64,000 bases of DNA from Leptidea sinapis (taxonomy: Eukaryota > Arthropoda > Insecta > Lepidoptera > Pieridae). A program made the position numbers and the translations under genes. The notes under the pieces are model-generated. The model had not been told where the DNA came from, made no database searches, and was given only the letters and a program-made list of their open reading frames with translations. How positions within the stretch are numbered: the first letter of the stretch is position 1; every line of letters begins with the position of its first letter. Where the stretch lies: assembly GCF_905404315.1 (NCBI RefSeq), contig NC_066292.1:3720001-3784000 (forward strand), in the 5' to 3' direction. Positions 11,201 to 26,137 of this stretch are shown here, piece after piece.

Positions 11201-13608
11201 ATGATCACAAAATCGTTCACAGCACCCTCGAGAGCCTCGTACACGATATCCATATTGCTGAAATCATAATTTTGTGCGGCGGCCATCTTGGATTTGAAAT
11301 ATGATCACCAAATCGTTCTCTGCACCCTCGAGAATCTCGGACACGAAATCCATATTGCTGAAATCAAAATTTTGTGCGGCGGCCATCTTAGATTTGAAAA
11401 ATGATCACAAAATCGTTCTCAGCACCCTCGAGAACCTCTGATACGATACCCATAATGTAGTTATCATACTTTTGAGTCGCGGCCATCTTGGATTTGAAAA
11501 ATGATCACAAAATAGTTCTCTGCACCTTCGTGAACCTCGGATACGATACCCATAACGTAGTTATCATAATTTTGAGCGGCGGCCATCTTCGATTTGAAAA
11601 ATTATCACAAAAAGTTCTAAGCACCCTCGAGAACCTCGGATACGATACCCATAATGTAGTTACCATAATTTTGAGCGGCGGCCATCTTGGATTTCAAAAA
11701 TGATCACAAAATCGTTCTGTGCACTCTCGAGAACCTCGGATACGATACCCATATTTTTATGATCATAATCTTGCACGGCAGCCATCTTGGATTTGAAAAA
11801 TGATCACAAAAACGTTCTCTGCACCCTCGAGAACCTCGGATACGATACCCATAATCTAGTTATCATACTTTTGAGCGGCGGCCATCTTGGATTTCAAAAA
11901 TGATCACAAAATCGTTCTGTGGACTCTCGAGAACCTCGGATACGATACCCATATTTTTATGATCATAATCTTGCACGGCAGCCATCTTGGATTTGAAAAT
12001 TGATCAAAAAAACGTTCTCTGCACCCTCGAGAACCTCGGATACGATACCCATAATGTAGTTATCATAATTTTGAGCGGCGGCCATCTTGGATTTAAAAAT
12101 GATACCAAAATTGTTTTCTGCACCCTCGAGAACCTCGGACAAGATATCCATATTGCTAAAATCATAATTTTATGCGGTGGCCATCTTTGATTTGAAATAT
12201 GATCATCAAATCGTTCTCTGCTCCCTCGAGAACCTCGGGTACGATATCCATATTGCTGAAATCATAATTTTGTGCGGCGGTCATCTTGGATTTGAAAAAT
12301 GATCACAAAATCGTTCACAGCACCCTCGAGAGCCTCGTACACGATATCCATATTGCTGAAATCATAATTTTGTGCGGCGGCCGTCTTGGATTTGAAATAT
12401 GATCACCAAATCGTTCTCTGCACCCTCGAGAATCTCGGACACGAAATCCATATTGCTGAAATCATAATTTTAAGCGGCGGCCATCTTTGATTTGAAAAAT
12501 GATCACGAAATCGTTTTCTGCTCCCTCGAGAACCTCGGGTACGATATCCATATTGCTGAAATCATAATTTTGTGCGGCGGCCATCTTGGATTTGAAAAAT
12601 AATCACAAAATCGTTCTCAGCACCCTCGAGAGCCTCGGACACGATATCCATATTGCTGAAATCATAATTTTGTGCGCCGGCCATCATGGATTTGAAAAAT
12701 GATCACAAAATCGTTCTCAGCACCCTCGAGAACCTCTGATACGATACCCATAATGTAGTTATCATACTTTTGAGCCGCGGCCATCTTGGATTTGACAAAT
12801 GATCACAAAATAGTTCTCTGCACCTTCGTGAACCTCGGATACTATACCCACAACGTAGTTATCATAATTTTGAGCGGCGGCCATCTTCGATTTGAAAAAT
12901 TATCACAAAAAGTTCTAAGCACCCTCGAGAACCTCGGATACGATACCCATAATGTAGTTACCATAATTTTGAGCGGCGGCCATCTTGGATTTCAAAAATG
13001 ATCACAAAATCGTTCTGTGCACTCTCGAGAACCTCGGATACGATACCCATATTTTTATGATCATAATCTTGCACGGCAGCCATCTTGGATTTAAAAATGA
13101 TCACAAAAACGTTCTCTGCACCCTCGAGAACCTCGGATACGATTCCCATAATGTAGTTATCATAATTTTGAGCGGCGGCAATCTCGGATTAAAAAATGAT
13201 CCCAAAATTGTTTTCTGCACCCTCGCGAACCTCGGACACGATATCCATATTGCTGAAAACATAGTTGTTTGTGGCAGCCCTTTTGGATTTCAAAAATGAT
13301 CACAGAATTTTTCTCTGCACCCTCGAGAACTTCGGATACGATACCAATAATGTTGTTATCATACTTTTGAGCGGCGGCCATCTTGGATTTGAAAACTGAT
13401 CACAAAATCTTTCTCTGCACCCTCGAGAACCTCGGATACGATACCCATAATGTAGTTATCATTATTTTGAGCGGCGGCACTCTCGGATTTAAAAATGATC
13501 ACAAAATCGTTCTCTGCACCCTCGAGAACCTCGGATACGAAACCCATAATGTAGTAATCATAATTTTGAGCGGCGGCCATCTCGGATTTAAAAATGATCC
13601 CAAAATTG
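8226..13608 (+). repeat. 5383-bp higher-order repeat, copy 1
   Basis: Landmark monomers here recur 5383 bp downstream with the same order and nearly the same bases. Examples are the GCGACGGCCATCTTCG monomer near 8885 and 14268, and the GCGCCGGCCATCATGG monomer at 12675 and 18058. The boundary near 8226/13609 is where a GATCATAAAATTA unit in copy 1 gives way to GATCCCAAAATTG in copy 2. Percent identity was not computed. Confidence 0.85.
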
Positions 13609-16600
13609 TTTTCTGCACCCTCGAGAACCTCGGGTACGATATCCATATTGCTGAAATCATAATTCTGTGCGGCGGCCATCTCGGATTTGAAAATGATCAG
13701 AAAATCGTTCTGTGAACTCTCGAGAACCTCGGATACGATACCCATATTTTTATGATCATAATCTTGCACAGCAGCCATCTTGGATTAGAAAAATGATCAC
13801 AAAAACGTTCTCTGCACCCTCGAGAACCTCGGATACGACACCCATAATGTAGTTATCATAATTTTGAGCGGCGGCCATCTCGGATTTAAAAATGATCCCA
13901 AAATTGTTTTCTGCACCCTCGAGAACCTCGGACACGATATCCATATTGCTGAAAACATAATTGTTTGCGGCAGCCCTCTTGGATTTCAAAAATGATCACA
14001 GAATTGTTCTCTGCACCCTCGAGAACCTCGGAAACGATTTCCATATTGCTGAAATCACAATTTCGTGCGGCGGCCATCTTGGATTTGAAAAATTATCACA
14101 AAATCGTTCTCAGCACCCTCGAGAGCCTCGGACACGATATCCATATTGCTGAAATCATAATTTTGTGCGGCGGCCATCTTGGATTTGAAAAATGATCACC
14201 AAATGGTTCTCTGCACCCTCGAGAACCTCGGGTACGATATCCATATTGCTGAAATCACAATTTTGTGCGACGGCCATCTTCGATTTGAAAAATGTTCAGA
14301 AAATCGTTCTCTGCACCCTCGAGAACCTCGGATACGATACCCATAATGTAGTTATCATAATTTTGAGCGGCGGCACCCTCGGATTTAAAAATGATCACAA
14401 AATCGTTCTCTGCACCCTTGAGAACCTCGGATACGAAACCCATAATGTAGTAATCATAATTTTGAGCGGCGGCCATCTCGGATTTAAAAATGATCCCAAA
14501 ATTGTTTTCTGCACCCTCAAGAACCTCGGACACGACATCCATATTGCTGAAATCATAATTTTGTGCGGAAGCCATCTTGGATTTGAAAAATGATCACAAA
14601 ATCGTTCTCAGCACCCTCGAGAACCTCTGATACGATAGCCATAATGTAGTTATCATACTTTTGAGCAGCGGCCATCTTGGATTTGAAAACTGATCACAAA
14701 ATCTTTCTCTGCACCCTCGAGAACCTAGGATACGATACCCATAATCTAGTTATCATACTTTTGAGCGGCGGCCATCTTGGATTTAAAAATGATCCCAAAA
14801 TCGTTCTGTGCACTCTCGAGAACCTCGGATGCGATAGCCATATTTTTGTGATCATAGTCTTGCACGGCGGCCAACTCGGATTTAAAAATGATCATAAAAT
14901 TATTTTCTGCACCCTCGAGAACCTCAGACACGATATCCATATTGCTGAAAACATTATTGTTTGCGGCTGCCCTCTTGAATTTCAAAAATGATCACCAAAT
15001 CGTTCTCTGCACCCTCGAGAACCACGGGTACGATATCCATATTGCTGAAATCATAATTCTGTGCGGCGGCCATCTCGGATTTGAAAATGATCAGAAAATC
15101 GTTCTGTGGACTCTCGAGAACCTCGGATACGATACCCATATTTTTATGATCATAATCTTGCACGGCAGCCATCTTGGATTTGAAAAATGATCACAATAAC
15201 GTTCTCTGCACCCTCGAGAACCTCGGATACGATACCCATAATGTAGTTATCATAATTTTGAGCGGCGGCCATCTTGGATTTCAAAAATGATCACAAAATC
15301 GTTCTGTGCACTCTCGAGAACCTCGGATACGATACCCATAATTTTATGATCATAATCTTGCACGGCAGCCATCTTGGATTTGAAAAATGATGACAATAAC
15401 GTTCTCTGCACCCTCGAGAACCTCGGATACGATACCCATAATGTAGATATCATAATTTTGAGCGGCGGCCATCTTGGATATAAAAATGATACCAAAATTG
15501 TTTTCTGCACCCTCGAGAACCTCGGACAAGATATCCATATTGCTAAAATCATAATTTTATGCGGTGGCCATCTTTGATTTGAAATATGATCATCAAATCG
15601 TTCTCTGCTCCCTCGAGAACCTCGGGTACGATATCCATATTGCTGAAATCATAATTTTGTGCGGCGGTCATCTTGGATTTGAAAAATGATCACAAAATCG
15701 TTCACAGCACCCTCGAGAGCCTCGTACACGATATCCATATTGCTGAAATCATAATTTTGTGCGGCGGCCATCTTGGATTTGAAATATGATCACCAAATCG
15801 TTCTCTGCACCCTCGAGAATCTCGGACACGAAATCCATATTGCTGAAATCAAAATTTTGTGCGGCGGCCATCTTGGATTTGAAAAATAATCACAAAATCG
15901 TTCTAAGCACCCTCGAGAGCCTCGGACACGATATCCATATTGCTGAAATCATAATTCTGTGCGGCGGCCATCTCGGATTTGAAAATGATCAGAAAATCGT
16001 TCTGTGGACTCTCGAGAACCTCGGATACGATACCCATATTTTTATGATCATAATCTTGCACGGCAGCCATCTTGGATTTGAAAAATGATGACAATAACGT
16101 TCTCTGCACCCTCGAGAACCTCGGATACGATACCCATAATGTAGATATCATAATTTTGAGCGGCGGCCATCTTGGATTACAAAAATGATCACAAAATCGT
16201 TCTGTGCACTCTCGAGAACCTCGGATACGATACCCATATTTTTATGATCATAATCTTGCACGGCAGCCATCTTGGATTTGAAAAATGATCACAAAAACGT
16301 TCTCTGCACCCTCGAGAACCTCGGATACGATACCCATAATGTAGTTATCATAATTTTGAGCGGCGGCCATCTTGGATATAAAAATGATACCAAAATTGTT
16401 TTCTGCACCCTCGAGAACCTCGGACAAGATATCCATATTGCTAAAATCATAATTTTATGCGGTGGCCATCTTTGATTTGAAATATGATCATCAAATCGTT
16501 CTCTGCTCCCTCGAGAACCTCGGGTACGATATCCATATTGCTGAAATCATAATTTTGTGCGGCGGTCATCTTGGATTTGAAAAATGATCACAAAATCGTT

Positions 16601-18991
16601 CACAGCACCCTCGAGAGCCTCGTACACGATATCCATATTGCTGAAATCATAATTTTGTGCGGCGGCCATCTTGGATTTGAAATATGATCACCAAATCTTT
16701 CTCTGCACCCTCGAGAATCTCGGACACGAAATCCATATTGCTGAAATCAAAATTTTGTGCGGCGGCCATCTTGGATTTGAAAAATGATCACAAAATCGTT
16801 CTCAGCACCCTCGAGAACCTCTGATACGATACCCATAATGTAGTTATCATACTTTTGAGTCGCGGCCATCTTGGATTTGAAAAATGATCACAAAATAGTT
16901 CTCTGCACCTTCGTGAACCTCGGATACGATACCCATAACGTAGTTATCATAATTTTGAGCGGCGGCCATCTTCGATTTGAAAAATTATCACAAAAAGTTC
17001 TAAGCACCCTCGAGAACCTCGGATACGATACCCATAATGTAGTTACCATAATTTTGAGCGGCGGCCATCTTGGATTTCAAAAATGATCACAAAATCGTTC
17101 TGTGCACTCTCGAGAACCTCGGATACGATACCCATATTTTTATGATCATAATCTTGCACGGCAGCCATCTTGGATTTGAAAAATGATCACAAAAACGTTC
17201 TCTGCACCCTCGAGAACCTCGGATACGATACCCATAATCTAGTTATCATACTTTTGAGCGGCGGCCATCTTGGATTTCAAAAATGATCACAAAATCGTTC
17301 TGTGGACTCTCGAGAACCTCGGATACGATACCCATATTTTTATGATCATAATCTTGCACGGCAGCCATCTTGGATTTGAAAATTGATCAAAAAAACGTTC
17401 TCTGCACCCTCGAGAACCTCGGATACGATACCCATAATGTAGTTATCATAATTTTGAGCGGCGGCCATCTTGGATTTAAAAATGATACCAAAATTGTTTT
17501 CTGCACCCTCGAGAACCTCGGACAAGATATCCATATTGCTAAAATCATAATTTTATGCGGTGGCCATCTTTGATTTGAAATATGATCATCAAATCGTTCT
17601 CTGCTCCCTCGAGAACCTCGGGTACGATATCCATATTGCTGAAATCATAATTTTGTGCGGCGGTCATCTTGGATTTGAAAAATGATCACAAAATCGTTCA
17701 CAGCACCCTCGAGAGCCTCGTACACGATATCCATATTGCTGAAATCATAATTTTGTGCGGCGGCCGTCTTGGATTTGAAATATGATCACCAAATCGTTCT
17801 CTGCACCCTCGAGAATCTCGGACACGAAATCCATATTGCTGAAATCATAATTTTAAGCGGCGGCCATCTTTGATTTGAAAAATGATCACGAAATCGTTTT
17901 CTGCTCCCTCGAGAACCTCGGGTACGATATCCATATTGCTGAAATCATAATTTTGTGCGGCGGCCATCTTGGATTTGAAAAATAATCACAAAATCGTTCT
18001 CAGCACCCTCGAGAGCCTCGGACACGATATCCATATTGCTGAAATCATAATTTTGTGCGCCGGCCATCATGGATTTGAAAAATGATCACAAAATCGTTCT
18101 CAGCACCCTCGAGAACCTCTGATACGATACCCATAATGTAGTTATCATACTTTTGAGCCGCGGCCATCTTGGATTTGACAAATGATCACAAAATAGTTCT
18201 CTGCACCTTCGTGAACCTCGGATACTATACCCACAACGTAGTTATCATAATTTTGAGCGGCGGCCATCTTCGATTTGAAAAATTATCACAAAAAGTTCTA
18301 AGCACCCTCGAGAACCTCGGATACGATACCCATAATGTAGTTACCATAATTTTGAGCGGCGGCCATCTTGGATTTCAAAAATGATCACAAAATCGTTCTG
18401 TGCACTCTCGAGAACCTCGGATACGATACCCATATTTTTATGATCATAATCTTGCACGGCAGCCATCTTGGATTTAAAAATGATCACAAAAACGTTCTCT
18501 GCACCCTCGAGAACCTCGGATACGATTCCCATAATGTAGTTATCATAATTTTGAGCGGCGGCAATCTCGGATTAAAAAATGATCCCAAAATTGTTTTCTG
18601 CACCCTCGCGAACCTCGGACACGATATCCATATTGCTGAAAACATAGTTGTTTGTGGCAGCCCTTTTGGATTTCAAAAATGATCACAGAATTTTTCTCTG
18701 CACCCTCGAGAACTTCGGATACGATACCAATAATGTTGTTATCATACTTTTGAGCGGCGGCCATCTTGGATTTGAAAACTGATCACAAAATCTTTCTCTG
18801 CACCCTCGAGAACCTCGGATACGATACCCATAATGTAGTTATCATTATTTTGAGCGGCGGCACTCTCGGATTTAAAAATGATCACAAAATCGTTCTCTGC
18901 ACCCTCGAGAACCTCGGATACGAAACCCATAATGTAGTAATCATAATTTTGAGCGGCGGCCATCTCGGATTTAAAAATGATCCCAAAATTG
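13609..18991 (+). repeat. 5383-bp higher-order repeat, copy 2 (tandem to copy 1)
   Basis: Directly adjoins copy 1 and follows it monomer by monomer with few substitutions, e.g. GATGACAATAACG at about 9806 is GATCACAATAACG at about 15189. Its right-hand third (from about 17256) is also the left part of the larger unit repeated at a 9588-bp spacing. Confidence 0.85.
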
Positions 18992-21900
18992 TTTTCTGCA
19001 CCCTCGAGAACCTCGGGTACGATATCCATATTGCTGAAATCATAATTTTGTGCGGAAGCCATCTTGGATTTGAAAAATGATCACAAAATCGTTCTCAGCA
19101 CCCTCGAGAACCTCTGATACGATAGCCATAATGTAGTTATCATACTTTTGAGCAGCGGCCATCTTGGATTTGAAAACTGATCACAAAATCTTTCTCTGCA
19201 CCCTCGAGAACCTAGGATACGATACCCATAATCTAGTAATCATACTTTTGAGCGGCGGCCATCTTGGATTTAAAAATGATCCCAAAATCGTTCTGTGCAC
19301 TCTCGAGAACCTCGGATGCGATAGCCATATTTTTGTGATCATAGTCTTGCACGGCGGCCATCTCGGATTTGAAAATGATCAGAAAATCGTTCTGTGAACT
19401 CTCGAGAACCTCGGTCACGATACCCATATTTTTATGATCATAATCTTGCACAGCAGCCATCTTGGATTAGAAAAATGATCACAAAAACGTTCTCTGCACC
19501 CTCGAGAACCTCGGATACGACACCCATAATGTAGTTATCATAATTTTGAGCGGCAGCCATCTCGGATTTAAAAATGATCCCAAAATGGTTTTCTGCACCC
19601 TCGAGAACCTCGGACACGATATCCATATTGCTGAAAACATAATTGTTTGCGGCAGCCCTCTTGGATTTCAAAAATGATCACAAAAACGTTCTCTGCACCC
19701 TCGAGAACCTCGGAAACGATTTCCATATTGCTAAAATCATAATTTTGTGCGGCGGCCATCTTGGATTTGAAAATTGATCACCAAATGGTTCTCTGCACCC
19801 TCGAGAACCTCGGGTACGATATCCATATTGCTGAAATCACAATTTTGTGCGACGGCCATCTTCGATTTGAAAAATGTTCAGAAAATCGTTCTCTGCACCC
19901 TCGAGAACCTCGGATCCGATACCCATAATGTAGTTATCATTATTTTGAGCGGCGGCACTCTCGGATTTAAAAATGATCACAAAATCGTTCTCTGCACCCT
20001 CGAGAACCTCGGATACGAAACCCATAATGTAGTAATCATAATTTTGAGCGGCGGCCATCTCGGATTTAAAAATGATCCCAAAATTGTTTTCTGCACCCTC
20101 GAGAACCTCGGGTACGATATCCATATTGCTGAAATCATAATTTTGTGCGGAAGCCATCTTGGATTTGAAAAATGATCACAAAATCGTTCTCAGCACCCTC
20201 GAGAACCTCTGATACGATAGCCATAATGTAGTTATCATACTTTTGAGCAGCGGCCATCTTGGATTTGAAAACTGATCACAAAATCTTTCTCTGCACCCTC
20301 GAGAACCTAGGATACGATACCCATAATCTAGTTATCATACTTTTGAGCGGCGGCCAACTTGGATTTAAAAATGATCCCAAAATCGTTCTGTGCACTCTCG
20401 AGAACCTCGGATGCGATAGCCATATTTTTGTGATCATAGTCTTGCACGGCGGCCAACTCGGATTTAAAAATGATCATAAAATTATTTTCTGCACCCTCGA
20501 GAACCTCAGACACGATATCCATATTGCTGAAAACATTATTGTTTGCGGCTGCCCTCTTGAATTTCAAAAATGATCACCAAATCGTTCTCTGCACCCTCGA
20601 GAACCTCTGATACGATAGCGATAATGTAGTTATCAAACTTTTGAGCGGCGGCCATCTTGGATTTGAAAACTGATCACAAAATCTTTCTCTGCACCCTCGA
20701 GAACCTAGGATACGATACCCATACTCTAGTTATCATACTTTTGAGCGGCGGCCATCTCGGATTTAAAAATGATCCCAAAATCGTTCTGTGCACTCTCGAG
20801 AACCTCGGATGCGATAGCCATATTTTTGTGATCATAGTCTTGCACGGCGGCCAACTCGGATTTTAAAATGATCATAAAATTATTTTCTGCACCCTCGAGA
20901 ACCTCGGGTACGATATCCATGTTGCTGAAATGATAATTCTGTGCGGCGGCCATCTCGGATTTGAAAATGATCAGAAAATCGTTCTGTGAACTCTTGAGAA
21001 CCTCGGATACGATACCCATATTTTTATGATCATAATCTTGCACAGCAGCCATCTTGGATTAGAAAAATGATCACAAAAACGTTCTCTGCACCCTCGAGAA
21101 CCTCGGATACGACACCCATAATGTAGTTATCATAATTTTGAGCGGCGGCCATATCGGATTTAAAAATGATCCCAAAATTGTTTTCTGCACCCTCGAGAAC
21201 CTCGGACACGATATCCATATTGCTGAAAACATAATTGTTTGCGGCAGCCCTCTTGGATTTCAAAAATGATCACAGAATTGTTCTCTGCACCCTCGAGAAC
21301 CTCGGAAACGATTTCCATATTGCTAAAATCATAATTTTGTGCGGCGGCCATCTTGAATTTGAAAAATGATCACCAAATGGTTCTCTGCACCCTCGAGAAC
21401 CTCGGGTACGATATCCATATTGCTGAAATCACAATTTTGTGCGACGGCCATCTTCGATTTGAAAAATGTTCAGAAAATCGTTCTCTGCACCCTCGAGAAC
21501 CTCGGATACGATACCCATAATGTAGTTATCATTATTTTGAGCGGCGGCACTCTCGGATTTAAAAATGATCACAAAATCGTTCTCTGCACCCTCGAGAACC
21601 TCGGATACGAAACCCATAATGTAGTAATCATAATTTTGAGCGGCGGCCATCTCGGATTTAAAAATGATCCCAAAATTGTTTTCTGCACCCTCGAGAACCT
21701 CGGGTACGATATCCATATTGCTGAAATCATAATTTTGTGCGGAAGCCATCTTGGATTTGAAAAATGATCACAAAATCGTTCTCAGCACCCTCGAGAACCT
21801 CTGATACGATAGCCATAATGTAGTTATCATACTTTTGAGCAGCGGCCATCTTGGATTTGAAAACTGATCACAAAATCTTTCTCTGCACCCTCGAGAACCT

Positions 21901-23695
21901 AGGATACGATACCCATAATCTAGTTATCATACTTTTGAGCGGCGGCCATCTTGGATTTAAAAATGATCCCAAAATCGTTCTGTGCACTCTCGAGAACCTC
22001 AGATGCGATAGCCATATTTTTGTGATCATAGTCTTGCACGGCGGCCATCTCGGATTTGAAAATGATCAGAAAATCGTTCTGTGAACTCTCGAGAACCTCG
22101 GATACGATACCCATATTTTTATGATCATAATCTTGCACAGCAGCCATCTTGGATTAGAAAAATGATCACAAAAACGTTCTCTGCACCCTCGAGAACCTCG
22201 GATACGACACCCATAATGTAGTTATCATAATTTTGAGCGGCGGCCATCTCGGATTTAAAAATGATCCCAAAATTGTTTTCTGCACCCTCGAGAACCTCGG
22301 ACACGATATCCATATTGCTGAAAACATAATTGTTTGCGGCAGCCCTCTTGGATTTCAAAAATGATCACAGAATTGTTCTCTGCACCATCGAGAACCTCGG
22401 ATACGATACCCATAATGTAGTTATCATAATTTTGAGCGGCGGCCATCTTCGATTTGAAAAATTATCACAAAAAGTTCTAAGCACCCTCGAGAACCTCGGA
22501 CACGATACCCATAATGTAATAATCATAAGTTTGAGCGGCGGCCCTCTCGGATTTGAAATTGATCACAAAACCGTTCTCTGCACAATCGAGAACCTCGGAT
22601 ACGATACCCATAGTGTAGTTATCATACTTTTGAGCCGCGGCCATCTTGGATTTGAAAAATGATCACAAAATGGTTCTCTGCACCTTCGTGAACCTCGGAT
22701 AAGATACCCATAACGTAGTTATCATAATTTTGAGCGGCGGCCATCTTGGATTTCAAAAATGATCACAAAATCGTTCTGTGCACTCTCGAGAACCTCGGAT
22801 ACGATACCCATATTTTTATGATCATAATCTTGCACAGCAGCCATCTTGGATTTAAAAATGATCACAAAATCGTTCTCTGCACCCTCGAGAACCTCGGATA
22901 CAAAACCCATAATGTAGTAATCATAATTTTGAGCGGCGGCCATCTCGGATTTAAAAATGATCCCAAAATTGTTTTCTGCACCCTCGAAAACCTCGGGTAC
23001 GATATCCATATTGCTGAAATCATAATTTTGTGCGGAAGCCATCTTGGATTTGAAAAATGATCACAAAATCGTTCTCAGCACCCTCGAGAACCTCTGAAAC
23101 GATAGCCATAATGTAGTTATCATACTTTTGAGCAGCGGCCATCTTGGATTTGAAAACTGATCACAAAATCTTTCTCTGCACCCTCGAGAACCTAGGATAC
23201 GATACCCATATTTTTATGATCATAATCTTGCACAGCAGCCATCTTGGATTTAAAAATGATCACAAAATCGTTCTCTGCACCCTCGAGAACCTCGGATACA
23301 AAACCCATAATGTAGTAATCATAATTTTGAGCGGCGGCCATCTCGGATTTAAAAATGATCCCAAAATTGTTTTCTGCACCCTCGAGAACCTCGGGTACGA
23401 TATCCATATTGCTGAAATCATAATTTTGTGCGGAAGCCATCTTGGATTTGAAAAATGATCACAAAATCGTTCTCAGCACCCTCGAGAACCTCTGATACGA
23501 TAGCCATAATGTAGTTATCATACTTTTGAGCAGCGGCCATCTTGGATTTGAAAACTGATCACAAAATCTTTCTCTGCACCCTCGAGAACCCCGGGTACGA
23601 TATCCATATTGCTGAAATCATAATTTTGTGCGGCGGCCATCTTGGATTTGAAAAATGATCACCAAATCGTTCTCTGCACCCTGGAGAACCTCGGG

Positions 23696-23719
23696 TACGA
23701 TATCCATATGGATATCGTA
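23696..23719. repeat. Perfect 24-bp palindrome, second occurrence
   Basis: Same palindrome and context as at 7844, within copy A of the 8.9-kb unit. Confidence 0.95.
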
Positions 23720-25510
23720 TGCTGAATTCATAATTTTGTGGAGCGGCCATCTTGTATTTGAAAAATTATCACAAAACCGTTCTCTGCACCCTCGAGAATC
23801 TCTGATACGATGGCGATAATGTAGTTATCAAACTTTTGAGCGGCGGCCATCTTGGATTTGAAAACTGATCACAACATCTTTCTCTGCACCCTCGAGAACC
23901 TAGGATACGATACCCATACTCTAGTTATCATACTTTTGAGCGGCGGCCATCTCGGATTTTAAAATGTTCCCAAAATCGTTCTGTGCACTCTCGAGAACCT
24001 CGGATGCGATAGCCATATTTTTGTGATCATAGTCTTGCACGGCGGCCAACTCGGATTTTAAAATGATCATAAAATTATTTTCTGCACCCTCGAGAACCTC
24101 GGGTACGATATCCATATTGCTGAAATCATAATTCTGTGCGGCGGCCATCTCGGATTTGAAAATGATCAGAAAATCGTTCTGTGAACTCTCGAGAACCTCG
24201 GATACGATACCCATATTTTTATGATCATAATCTTGCACAGCAGCCATCTTGGATTAGAAAAATGATCACAAAAACGTTCTCTGCACCCTCGAGAACCTCG
24301 GATACGACACCCATAATGTAGTTATCATAATTTTGAGCGGCGGCCATCTCGGATTTAAAAATGATCCCAAAATTGTTTTCTGCACCCTCGAGAACCTCGG
24401 ACACGATATCCATATTGCTGAAATCATAATTTTGTGCGGCGGCCATCATTGATTTGAAAAATGATCACCAAATCGTTTTCTGCTCCCTCGAGAACCTCGG
24501 GTACGATATCCATATTGCTGAAATCATAATTTTGTGCGGCGGCCTTCTTGGATTTGAAAAATTATCACAAAATCGTTCTCAGCACCCTCGAGAGCCTCGG
24601 ACACGATATCTATATTGCTGAAATCATAATTTTGTGCGGCGGCCATCTTGGATTTGAAATATGATCACCAAATCGTTCTCTGCACCCTCGAGAACCTCGG
24701 ACACGAAATCCATATTGCTGAAATCATAATTTTGTGCGGCGGCCATCTTCGATTTGAAAAATGTTCAGAAAATCGATCTCTGCACCCTCGAGAACCTCGG
24801 ATACGATACCCATAATGTAGTTATCATAATTTTGAGCGGCGGCACCCTCGGATTTAAAAATGATCACAAAATCGCTCTCTGCACCCTCGAGAACCTCGGA
24901 TACGAAACCCATAATGTAGTAATCATAATTTTGAGCGGCGGCCATCTCGGATTTAAAAATGATCCCAAAATTGTTTTCTGCACCCTCGAGAACCTCGGGT
25001 ACGATATCCATATTGCTGAAATCATAATTTTGTGCGGAAGCCATCTTGGATTTGAAAAATGATCACAAAATCGTTCTCAGCACCCTCGAGAACCTAGGAT
25101 ACGATACCCATAATCTAGTTATCATACTTTTGAGCGGCGGCCATCTTGGATTTAAAAATGATCCCAAAATCGTTCTGTGCACTCTCGAGAACCTCGGATG
25201 CGATAGCCATATTTTTGTGATCATAGTCTTGCACGGCGGCCAACTCGGATTTAAAAATGATCATAAAATTATTTTCTGCACCCTCGAGAACCTCAGACAC
25301 GATATCCATATTGCTGAAAACATTATTGTTTGCGGCTGCCCTCTTGAATTTCAAAAATGATCACCAAATCGTTCTCTGCACCCTCGAGAACCTCGAGTAC
25401 GATATCCATATTGCTGAAATCATAATTCTGTGCGGCGGCCATCTCGGATTTGAAAATGATCAGCAAATCTTTCTCTGCACCCTAGAGAACCTCGGATACG
25501 ATACCTAAAA

Positions 25511-25536
25511 TGTATGTATGTATGTATGTATGTATG
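25511..25536 (+). repeat. (TATG)n microsatellite in satellite, occurrence 1
   Basis: A TGTA/TATG tetranucleotide run replaces the end of one A-type monomer (after GATACCTAAAATG). It serves as a marker of the higher-order unit. Confidence 0.95.
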
Positions 25537-26137
25537 CGGCGGCCATCTTTGATTTGAAAAATGATCATCAAATCGTTCTCTGCTCCCTCGAGAACCTCGG
25601 GTACGATACCCATATTGCTGAAATCATAATTTTGTGCGGCGGTCATCTTGGATTTGAAAAATGATCACAAAATCGTTCTCAGCACCCTCGAGAGCCTCGT
25701 ACACGATATCCATATTGCTGAAATCACAATTTTGTGCGGCGGCCATCTTGGATTTGAAAAATGATCAAAAATTCGTTCTCAGCACCCTCGAGAACCTCTG
25801 ATACGATACCCATAACGTAGTTATCATAATTTTGAGCGGCGGCCATCTTCGATTTGAAAAGTGATCAGAAAATCGTTCTCTGTTCCCTCGAGAACCTCGG
25901 ATACGATACCCATAATGTTGGTATCATACTTTTGAGCGGCGGCCATCTTGGATTTGAAAACTGATCACAAAATCTTTCTCTGCATCCTAGAGAACCTCGG
26001 ATACGATACCTAAAATGTAGTTATCATAATTATGAGCGGCGGCCATCTTGGAATTCAAAAATGATCACAAAATCGTTCTGTGGACTCTCGAGAACCTCGG
26101 ATACGATACCCATATTTTTATGATCATAATCTTGCAC

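Larger units (their letters stand above)
17256..26137 (+). repeat. About 8.9-kb higher-order unit, copy A (9588-bp spacing)
   Basis: Corresponds to 26843-35725 at a constant offset of 9587-9588 bp; the one-base step comes from a single G present near 28062 and absent near 18475. Shared landmarks include TTTGAACTCTCGAG-type monomers, the 24-bp palindrome at 23696, and the TATG microsatellite at 25511. Copies A and B are separated by about 705 bp of other monomers (26138-26842). Confidence 0.85.
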
